From a bacterium HR36 (GTDB taxonomy: Bacteria; Planctomycetota; Planctomycetia; Gemmatales; HRBIN36), in the NCBI GenBank assembly GCA_002898995.1, contig BEIM01000281.1, positions 1 through 5,316 of the forward strand: 5,316 bases of DNA, given 5' to 3'. Shown piece after piece: positions 1 through 5,316 of the stretch (within the stretch, counting starts at the first letter, position 1; the number at the start of each line of letters is the position of its first letter). Under the pieces are notes generated by a model that saw only the letters and a program-made list of their open reading frames with translations, ran no database searches and was not told the origin of the DNA. Position numbers and translations under genes: made by a program.

Positions 1-265
1 TTGGGCGCAGGTCCTCCAAGCGATTACCAACGCAGCGGGCCTGTTCATTGAAGCGAGCCAGGGCCTCATCGAGTTTCATGCGGCCCACTAATGTGATACG
101 CTGGCCCGGCAAGATTTCGGCTTTCTTCTCAACTGGCCAACACGTGCCGACCAGCCCGGCTAGACCGATCCCTACCACAATGCACAAGCTCAGTGGATGA
201 GCCCTCGCAAGCGATCGCTGCTTACGCCAGCTAGTCGGCAGTTCTTTGCTGGTAAACTCTCGCAT
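1..265 (-). CDS. Partial membrane-anchored or lipoprotein-like protein, unknown function
   Basis: I do not recognise this gene. A reading frame starts at ATG 265-263 and stays open for 88 codons to the left window edge, so the C-terminal part is missing. An in-frame TAG at 277-275 lies just upstream, which makes this the first possible ATG; no clear Shine-Dalgarno sequence precedes it. The N-terminus is basic (RKQRSLARAHP), followed by a hydrophobic stretch at about residues 25-41 (LSLCIVVGIGLAGLVGT) that ends at Cys42. This fits a signal anchor or a lipoprotein signal, but Thr at the -1 position is a poor lipobox residue, so lipidation is uncertain. After it comes a charged region with a helical segment (MKLDEALARFNEQAR). 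The helix loosely recalls the start of planctomycete LolA-like lipoproteins, too weakly for a call. The gene is divergent from the caspase-like gene, and the two 5' ends share about 98 bp. Confidence 0.6.
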   Translation of the reverse strand, partial: MREFTSKELPTSWRKQRSLARAHPLSLCIVVGIGLAGLVGTCWPVEKKAEILPGQRITLVGRMKLDEALARFNEQARCVGNRLEDLRP

Positions 266-350
266 ACACTTATTCTAGATGATTGCATGCCCACAAAGCA
301 GGGGAACCGCACACTGCCATTGATCGTCACAAGGGTAGGATGCCCCAAAG
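266..350. promoter_or_regulatory. Divergent intergenic region, presumed promoters of both flanking genes
   Basis: Both flanking genes are transcribed outward from this stretch, so it must carry their promoters or upstream control sites if each has its own. I see no convincing -35/-10 pair on either strand. The best minus-strand -10-like hexamer (TAGAAT, 277-272) lies only 6 nt from the ATG, which would leave almost no leader. A TTGATC at about 320 on the plus strand has no acceptable partner at the right distance. The call rests on gene arrangement only. Confidence 0.3.
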
Positions 351-356
351 GGGGAG
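351..356 (+). promoter_or_regulatory. Ribosome binding site of the caspase-like gene
   Basis: GGGGAG, part of an AAAGGGGGAG run, is a good Shine-Dalgarno match. It lies 7 nt before the ATG at 364 but only 4 nt before the GTG at 361. The spacing favours ATG 364 as the start, although the GTG directly before it is in frame and would add one residue. Confidence 0.6.
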
Positions 357-363
357 CTGAGTG

Positions 364-2667
364 ATGGTCTTGTGTCAAGCGACGTGTCCGCATTGCCGCA
401 CGGTCTTGTTCATTCCCGCGGACTGGCGGGGGCTGCTGTTGCGCTGCAAAGTGTGCGGGCAGGTTTTCCGCGAAGCGATTCCATCCGCCGTTTCGGCTCC
501 TCTGCAGGTCAACGGTCATCGCAATGTGGCACCCAGCTGCCAAGCTCCGCCGCGTGTAGCAAACGTGTCCCCGTCCGTAGCGGGTGTACCGCCTGTTGCA
601 CCGGTCGTCTCGAGCGCAGTAGCCGAATCGCCGCCCACCTTCCCTGTACCCACAAACCTGTCCAGCGGTTTGCCTGCATCTGCGCAGCCAGGCCAACCGA
701 TAGCCAGCCCAGCAAGTCCGCTGCCTGCGTCAACCGCCTTAGGAAATGCTCCGTCCGCCCCGCCACTTTCGCTGTACGAGCAAATCCTGCTCCGCCGCCG
801 GCGTTTGCGCTGGATTAAGCTGGGAATAGCGGGCATGCTCCTGGCGACTTTGGCGTTGGCAACTGTTGCCCTGTGGCCGTTATTACATCCGACCCTGTCG
901 GCCTGGCGGAGCACGATGGAGCAAGTTTTCTCGCCAGTTCAGGTAACGGATGCTGACGAAGCTCCGCACGAGCCGTCGGGCGATACTGGGCAGGGTGCGG
1001 CAAACACCAACCCGACCCAGCCTGGTTCTGTACGCCCGGCCAAACCTTCGGGCGGGCAGAAGCGTTCCTTCGATGGTCGTGCCTTGCTCATCGGCATTCA
1101 AAACTACTTCTATCTGAATCCCGTCAACTCCGGCGCTCAAGTGCAAGAACCTGGTGGGGCCAAGCAGGCGCAGTACGATCCGCTGGGATTGCGTACTTTT
1201 CGGCGGCGCTTGGTGAACATGGGATTTCGTGACGAATGTATTGGGGAACTTAGTGATGTGGCTGAAAAAAGTCCCAGTCCGCCGTTGAAGGCTAGCATTG
1301 AAGAGACCCTCAAACTTTTTTGCGAAGAATCGCGGCCGCAGGACAGCATTTTGTTAGCATACGTAGGCCACATTCTGGTTCGCGAGGGCAAAGTTTACTT
1401 GGCGCCTATTGACGCGAAGCTGGACAGCCCACCGGAAAAGCTCGTGTCCCTGGATTGGGTTTATCAGCAACTCGGCCAGTGCAAAGCCCGGCACAGGGTA
1501 GTGATTCTGGACGTAGCCCACCTCGACCCGCAGGAGGGTGTGCTGCGGGGTAAGGAGATGCCGTTGGACCCCGAAGCGGAAAAGGCCATGGCGCGCGTGC
1601 CCGAAGGCGTGTTGGTCTGGCTGAGCTGCTCGGCGAACCAGTTCTCCTACAGTTTCGGCGGTTACGGATTAGTGGGCAGCGTGTTTTTCCACATGATCAA
1701 CGAAAGCACTTACACGGGGCCCGATATTCAGGGTCGGCGGAACCGCGCGGCTCTGGAAAAGGCGGAGCCTTACCCTGAATGGGATTTGCCGTTGTTGCGG
1801 TTGCACACACGCATTAACACGGAGGTGAAGGCGTACTTGAAGAGTCTGGGAGGCCTGGTGCAGGAGCCAAAGCTATTTGGCAGACTTGGGGCTGGGCCAG
1901 GACCTGCCCCGAACGATCCTTTGGCCCAGGCGGTCACCTTGAAATTGGCCTCGTTGCCTGAAAAACCAGCAGATCCTGCTTTTGTTGATCTGGTGCTGCA
2001 GGAGGTGCGGGCCCGTATAAGCAAAGGCCGGCAGATGTATGCCAATGCCTTGCCGCCGTTCTGGGCCAAAGACGTCGAAAAATACAAGCCTGATTATGCC
2101 GACATGAATGCCTTGAAAGCCATGCTGGATAACAAGCCTCTGCGCAAGGCGGTTTTTGACGCGCTCGATTTGCTCGACAAACACGAGCAGCAATTGCGTA
2201 TGAGTTTCCTGGCCGATAGCAACGTGGAAAACTTCCGCAGACAGGTCATGCGCGAACAGGAAAACTTGGCCGCCGCTGATTTGGATTTATCCAGTTTCAA
2301 GGAGCATCTGGACAAGGTTCGGGCTGCTCATTACGCGCAGGAAACGCCTCGCTGGCGGGCTAATTTCGATTTGGTGTACGCGCGGTTCATTGGGCGGATG
2401 GCACTGTACCGCGAGTATAACTTTGTAATCGGCAACCGCCTGCGCCGCGACCCCACTTTGCAGAATCCCGAGAAGAATAACGGTTGGAAAATTGTTCCCG
2501 CAGAGCGCGTGCAGGAAAAAGAAGCACGGGAATGGGCGCGGCAACGCGATAAGGTTCTGGAGGCTCTCCTCAAAGAACATCCCGGCACGCCCTGGGAGTT
2601 CTTGGCCGAACGCGAACGTGCCACTAGTCTGGGCCTCAAAGTTGAGGAAGCCAAAGTCAGCCCATAA
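364..2667 (+). CDS. Zinc-ribbon, membrane-anchored caspase-like (pseudo-caspase) protein
   Basis: A 767-residue protein; positions below count from the in-frame GTG at 361. Residues 9-32 form a zinc ribbon with Cys9, Cys12, Cys29 and Cys32, of the MJ0042 type. Residues 40-135 are a Pro/Ala/Ser-rich linker. A single membrane helix lies at about 152-175 after a basic RRRRLRW block, so the ribbon should be cytoplasmic and the rest outside the membrane. A second hydrophilic linker leads to a caspase-like (peptidase C14 fold) domain at about 239-450: the first strand reads ALLIGIQNY, His337 sits in the usual YxGH site followed by GKVYLAPIDA, and the last strand is GSVFFHMI. The nucleophile motif, normally DxC, reads VVILDVAHLDP, with Ala386 where Cys is expected. 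The fold therefore looks kept and proteolysis lost. Residues 450-768 are mostly helical and charged and end with HPGTPWEFLAERE, a tail I associate with planctomycete caspase and von Willebrand factor A proteins. A sensing or scaffold role is inference. No other gene on this strand follows it. Confidence 0.9.
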   Translation: MVLCQATCPHCRTVLFIPADWRGLLLRCKVCGQVFREAIPSAVSAPLQVNGHRNVAPSCQAPPRVANVSPSVAGVPPVAPVVSSAVAESPPTFPVPTNLSSGLPASAQPGQPIASPASPLPASTALGNAPSAPPLSLYEQILLRRRRLRWIKLGIAGMLLATLALATVALWPLLHPTLSAWRSTMEQVFSPVQVTDADEAPHEPSGDTGQGAANTNPTQPGSVRPAKPSGGQKRSFDGRALLIGIQNYFYLNPVNSGAQVQEPGGAKQAQYDPLGLRTFRRRLVNMGFRDECIGELSDVAEKSPSPPLKASIEETLKLFCEESRPQDSILLAYVGHILVREGKVYLAPIDAKLDSPPEKLVSLDWVYQQLGQCKARHRVVILDVAHLDPQEGVLRGKEMPLDPEAEKAMARVPEGVLVWLSCSANQFSYSFGGYGLVGSVFFHMINESTYTGPDIQGRRNRAALEKAEPYPEWDLPLLRLHTRINTEVKAYLKSLGGLVQEPKLFGRLGAGPGPAPNDPLAQAVTLKLASLPEKPADPAFVDLVLQEVRARISKGRQMYANALPPFWAKDVEKYKPDYADMNALKAMLDNKPLRKAVFDALDLLDKHEQQLRMSFLADSNVENFRRQVMREQENLAAADLDLSSFKEHLDKVRAAHYAQETPRWRANFDLVYARFIGRMALYREYNFVIGNRLRRDPTLQNPEKNNGWKIVPAERVQEKEAREWARQRDKVLEALLKEHPGTPWEFLAERERATSLGLKVEEAKVSP

Positions 2668-2995
2668 GCACACGTTCGTTCCTTAGCTAGCGCAAGTGCT
2701 CGGAATCCACCAGCTGTCCCCATGACATTGAGGTGTTTGCGAAATGCCCGGCAACGTTTCCAAAACACCGTTCAACACATTGGCTCGCATTCTTGACAAT
2801 TTGTTGCCCAGATGATGCATTATGTCCGTCGGTGAGTTGCCCTGCGTGTGCAAAGTTCTCGCTGGAACTCATTCCTGCAATGTGGCGTCGGGAAGGTAGG
2901 ACGCATTGTCCGCCAAGTGCCCTAACCACAGCACATCACGAAGGGAAGGTGGAGCTATATCGGGATTTGTTTTGCGCGAATGCCCCAAGTGCCGA
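2668..2995. other. Convergent intergenic region without a credible gene
   Basis: This 328-bp stretch separates the 3' ends of the caspase-like gene and the HAD gene. Short frames cross it on both strands, but none has a ribosome site, a recognisable protein or a sensible start. It holds the nested inverted repeat at 2732-2769 (listed separately). A weaker hairpin lies at 2878-2908: CAAT plus GCGTC pair with GACGC plus ATTG, with a 3-nt bulge and a 10-nt loop. The heptamer GTTGCCC also occurs twice, near 2803 and 2835. No T-rich tract follows any of these. The region most likely serves transcription termination for the two facing genes. Confidence 0.5.
2732..2769. terminator. Nested inverted repeat, possible bidirectional terminator hairpin
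   Basis: The outer arms GGTGTTT (2732-2738) and AAACACC (2763-2769) are perfect complements. Inside them GAAA (2741-2744) pairs with TTTC (2757-2760), and TGC (2745-2747) with GCA (2751-2753). This gives 14 base pairs in 38 nt, with a 2x2 internal loop, a 3-nt bulge and a CCG loop. It starts 64 nt after the caspase-like stop codon and lies between convergent genes, the normal place for a shared terminator. There is no U-tract on either strand, so it is not a classical intrinsic terminator. Confidence 0.35.
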
Positions 2996-3922
2996 TCAAG
3001 CGAGCGTGTCAAGCAGGGGAACCAGGGCATCCAGACTTGCGATGACGGGGCACTCGGCCGTGCGTGTGATCATCGGCTCAGCCGTTGGCGCAACCTCGCT
3101 TTCCCCAGCGCGACGGCGGTTCTGGTCGAGAGCGTGGTACCCGGTTTGTTCACTTGCCATTGTCGCTTCACTGTCAGCTAACCGATGAGATTCGGCAGGC
3201 CGCTGCGGTTTGATTGCCTTTCGCTCGGTTGGCGTGCTTGGTTCGGCTTGGGAAGGCAGCCGAACATGCGGGTACGTCGCTGTTGGTACAACCGCGAGAT
3301 GGCGACAGATCCAGACGGCATGCCAGCCCGCTTGCTGTGCGGCCAGGCAGTCGGTCTCGTAATCGTCGCCCACGTACACAATCCGCCCAGGTGCCACGCT
3401 GAGGCGTTCGGCTATTGTCTGGAAAAATGCCCGGGACGGTTTCAGCCAACCCAATTCGCTGCTAATCATAAGCCAGCGGCAGGGTCGCAACGCTGGTAGC
3501 CCTTGACACACGCAGCGCAGCCGTTGGTCGAAATTCGAAGCAATTCCCACCTGAAAGCCCAGCGCATCGAGACGGGCAAGCGAATCGGCGACCTCGGGAT
3601 AGCACGTCCACGAATCCGCGCGGGCGAAATGCTGCCACAAAGTCCGAAACAATTCTTGAGTATCGGCCAACTCCACAAACACCTCCCGAACAATCGCCTG
3701 CCAGCGCTGCCGCTCACGATCCTCATCCGTACGCCAAGCGAACCGGCGATCCACTTCCTGCTGGCGGCGAAAGGCGGCGCGAAAACGCCTTTCAATCTCT
3801 TCGAGCTCCAGTGAGCAACCGTAAAGGCGACCGATACGTTGATACACTTCCGGGACGCTCGGTTGCGCCTGGATCAGTGTACCCACGGCATCCAGAAAAA
3901 TCACCTGCACTGGTGGCGGCAT
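2996..3922 (-). CDS. HAD-superfamily hydrolase (REG-2/HDHD3-like) with C-terminal insertion
   Basis: This is a 308-residue haloacid dehalogenase-type hydrolase, probably a cytoplasmic phosphatase of unknown substrate. Motif I is FLDAVGTL with nucleophile Asp11; motif II is GIASNFD (Ser129); motif III is LGWLKPSRAFF (Lys161); motif IV is YVGDDYETD (Asp186, Asp187, Asp191). The helical cap lies at about residues 24-100. The ASNFD and DAVGTL forms resemble the REG-2/HDHD3-like group. Val replaces the second Asp of the common DxD motif. Residues about 212-291 are a hydrophilic, Pro/Ala/Glu/Arg-rich insertion not expected in the family, after which a family-like last helix (PVIASLDALVPLLDTLA) resumes. 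ATG 3922 is chosen because it puts motif I at the usual place beside the N-terminus. A TTG at 4015 would add 31 residues without HAD character, and neither start has a strong Shine-Dalgarno. The gene lies downstream of the polyketide synthase gene on the same strand after about 250 bp, so co-transcription is possible but unproven. Confidence 0.87.
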   Translation of the reverse strand: MPPPVQVIFLDAVGTLIQAQPSVPEVYQRIGRLYGCSLELEEIERRFRAAFRRQQEVDRRFAWRTDEDRERQRWQAIVREVFVELADTQELFRTLWQHFARADSWTCYPEVADSLARLDALGFQVGIASNFDQRLRCVCQGLPALRPCRWLMISSELGWLKPSRAFFQTIAERLSVAPGRIVYVGDDYETDCLAAQQAGWHAVWICRHLAVVPTATYPHVRLPSQAEPSTPTERKAIKPQRPAESHRLADSEATMASEQTGYHALDQNRRRAGESEVAPTAEPMITRTAECPVIASLDALVPLLDTLA

Positions 3923-4172
3923 TGTCGCATCCGCGTTGGCGCTGTGGTTCGCAAGACCGCTTTGCCAGTAAGTAGGCGTTAGCCCTAGGCTCCGAAGCAG
4001 CGGTCTTCTTTTCAATTTACACTTGGCGGATGCTGGCGGCGTGCCACCGCTATTTCAGCGCATCCCCATAAATGCAGGGCGACGCCGAAAGGCAACCTCA
4101 TGCTAAGCCCGGAAAATCGAGCCAGCTTTCGTGAGCGAGACTCTGCCGGGCATGCCTGACGCGAGAATCTGC
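3923..4172. other. Intergenic gap between polyketide synthase and HAD genes
   Basis: This 250-bp stretch shrinks to 157 bp if the HAD gene starts at TTG 4015. No small gene is supported. On the minus strand TTGCCT followed 17 nt later by TTTATG (about 4096-4068) is a weak promoter-like pair for the HAD gene, with only 4 and 3 consensus matches. A six-base inverted repeat, GCCCGG at 4107-4112 and CCGGGC at 4146-4151, lies just past the synthase stop, but the 33-nt loop and lack of a T-run make it a poor terminator. Confidence 0.4.
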
Positions 4173-5316
4173 TCAAACGAACAAAGCGGCTTCGAGGCTC
4201 AGCCCAGGGCCAAACGCCAATGCCACGCAGGGACGGGGAGCCTGGGCGCGGCGAAGCTCATTCAGGACGAACAGGATAGTGGGGGAGGACATGTTGCCGT
4301 AGTTGGCCAGCACCTGCCAGGAGGCCTGTAATTGTTCGGCAGCTAGTCCCAGACTTGCGGCGACAGCCTGCAGAATCTTGGGCCCACCAGGGTGTACCGC
4401 CCAAGAAGCAATGTCCTCAAGAGTCAGGCGGTGTCGCTGGAGCCAATCGGCCACCCAGCTTCCCACAGTGCGGCGCAATAGCCCTGGTAGCTGCGGGGCC
4501 AGATACATCTCGAAGCCGTGATCTCCGATCATCCAGGCCATGAGATGCTCGGTTTCGGGCAGCAGGTAACTGGCCGAGTCCGCGAGCTTCCAAAACTCCC
4601 CGGCTGCACGGCGCAAGACCAGGGCGGCAGCACCGTCGGCAAACAGCACATTGCCCAGCCATTTCTCGGGCTGGGACGTGAGCTGCCAGTGCACACTGCA
4701 CAGTTCCACACAACACAGTAGCACGCAGCCCTCAGGTGCACAGGCGAGGAACCCCTGCGCAGCTCGCAAAGCATTAACTGCCGCATGGCAACCCATGTAG
4801 CCGACGTGCAGCCGTTGAACTTGAGTCCGAAGCCCAAGCTGGCGCAGCAACTGGATATCCACGCCAGGAGAATAAAATCCTGTGCACGAGGCGGTGATAA
4901 GATGCGTCACCTCGGCCGGAGAACAGCACGCTTCGCCTAGGGCCTGCTGTGCCGCCTGCACTGCCAGTTGTGCAGCGGCTGGAATGTAAAGAGCCAGACG
5001 TTGCGCGGTGCTCGGCCCCAGTGCACCGTTGATTGGGGCAGTGGGATGCGCTGTGGCTTGCGGGGTAACACTCTCACCCGGCTGAGAGCCGTCAGTAGCC
5101 TTGTGCGTGCAGGACGGGTGCTGCCACGCCATCACGTCTCGCGAGGTGACCACCGTATGCCGTTTGCGTATGCCCGAATGCTCGAAGATTCGGCGCCATT
5201 GCTGCTCTCGTTGCCGCAGCGCGGGAGCGGCGACCGCCAGCAAGCATTCCGCCGCTTCCTGCTGGCTTACGTGATGCCCGGGAACCGCTGTGCCCCAGCC
5301 GACTACCGCTATCTCA
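4173..5316 (-). CDS. Type III polyketide synthase (chalcone/stilbene synthase family), 5' end cut off
   Basis: This homodimer-type ketosynthase would extend an acyl-CoA starter with malonyl-CoA units and cyclise the product, giving a pyrone, resorcinol or similar; the actual product cannot be read from sequence. The frame is open to the right edge (380 residues visible), and the first visible residues (EIAVVGWGTAVPGHHVSQQEAA) are typical of the family's extreme N-terminus, so only a few residues are missing. A TTG at 5243 is internal and not the start. Counting from the first full codon, the catalytic Cys176 lies in VGYMGCHAAVNALRAAQ, His308 in AVHPGGPKIL and Asn341 in YGNMSSPTILFVL; the closing motif is AFGPGLSLEAALF. 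THLITASCTGFYSPGVDIQLL is also diagnostic. By hand alignment to alfalfa chalcone synthase, Phe215 is kept, Thr197 becomes His and Phe265 becomes Met, so the pocket differs from plant enzymes. A loop at about residues 55-98 is long and rich in Pro/Thr/Ser. Length and triad indicate an active enzyme. Confidence 0.95.
   Translation of the reverse strand, partial: EIAVVGWGTAVPGHHVSQQEAAECLLAVAAPALRQREQQWRRIFEHSGIRKRHTVVTSRDVMAWQHPSCTHKATDGSQPGESVTPQATAHPTAPINGALGPSTAQRLALYIPAAAQLAVQAAQQALGEACCSPAEVTHLITASCTGFYSPGVDIQLLRQLGLRTQVQRLHVGYMGCHAAVNALRAAQGFLACAPEGCVLLCCVELCSVHWQLTSQPEKWLGNVLFADGAAALVLRRAAGEFWKLADSASYLLPETEHLMAWMIGDHGFEMYLAPQLPGLLRRTVGSWVADWLQRHRLTLEDIASWAVHPGGPKILQAVAASLGLAAEQLQASWQVLANYGNMSSPTILFVLNELRRAQAPRPCVALAFGPGLSLEAALFV

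Noticed and set aside
190..696. Minus-strand 168-codon frame
   Set aside because: It overlaps the start of the caspase-like gene and the partial gene at the left edge in another frame, has low-complexity Arg-rich sequence and no domain. The zinc ribbon on the plus strand is clearly the coding reading.
2851..2870. Small hairpin AGTTC/GAACT with a six-base loop in the convergent gap
   Set aside because: A five-base stem is expected by chance and no T-run follows.
2687..2929. Minus-strand 80-codon frame downstream of the HAD gene
   Set aside because: It has no recognisable sequence or ribosome site and runs through the inverted repeat between convergent genes.
298..3022. A 12-base direct match (AGCAGGGGAACC) near 298 and again near 3011
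   Set aside because: About one shared 12-mer is expected by chance in a window of this size, and the flanks do not match, so it is not evidence of a repeat or attachment site.
2906..3181. Plus-strand 91-codon frame with a CPKC motif and further cysteines, suggesting a transposase-like zinc ribbon
   Set aside because: It mostly lies antisense to the HAD C-terminus, has no ribosome site and no matching second half of a ribbon. The HAD frame ends with a family-like helix, so the minus strand is the coding one.
2733..3188. Plus-strand 151-codon frame across the convergent gap and the HAD insertion
   Set aside because: There is no recognisable domain and no Shine-Dalgarno, and it overlaps the end of a well-supported HAD gene. 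Long antisense frames are common in GC-rich DNA.
4026..4053. GC-rich GCGG/CCGC hairpin upstream of the HAD gene
   Set aside because: There are only four firm pairs plus a wobble and no conserved riboswitch features; it is not distinguishable from chance.

Overview
The window looks like a piece of a planctomycete chromosome. This rests on protein style rather than a marker gene: a large membrane protein that starts with an MJ0042-type CxxC/CxxC zinc ribbon, continues through a long Pro/Ala linker and one membrane helix into a caspase-like domain, and ends with an HPGTPW-type tail that I associate from memory with Planctomycetota. The DNA is moderately GC-rich and the genes are loosely spaced. 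No tRNA, rRNA, CRISPR array, insertion sequence or phage gene was seen.

Layout from left to right. (1) The start of a membrane-anchored or lipoprotein-like protein on the minus strand (1-265), cut by the left edge and not recognised. (2) A divergent intergenic stretch of about 98 bp with a Shine-Dalgarno site for the next gene. (3) A 767-residue plus-strand gene (364-2667): zinc ribbon, membrane helix, caspase-like fold and a long C-terminal module. The catalytic His is present, but the catalytic Cys position is Ala, so it reads as a pseudo-caspase. (4) A convergent intergenic region (2668-2995) with a 38-nt nested inverted repeat that may end transcription. (5) A minus-strand HAD-family hydrolase (2996-3922) with a hydrophilic insertion of about 80 residues just before its last helix. 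(6) A 250-bp gap with no convincing gene. (7) A minus-strand type III polyketide synthase (4173 to beyond 5316) with an intact Cys-His-Asn triad, missing only its first few residues at the right edge.

How they may work together: the polyketide synthase and the HAD gene point the same way but are about 250 bp apart, so a shared operon is possible and not shown. The synthase would make a small aromatic or pyrone polyketide from CoA thioesters. The HAD enzyme could be an unrelated housekeeping phosphatase. The caspase-like gene is transcribed toward the HAD gene and away from the gene at the left edge, so it appears to be its own transcription unit. The most unusual item is the catalytically dead-looking, membrane-tethered caspase homologue.
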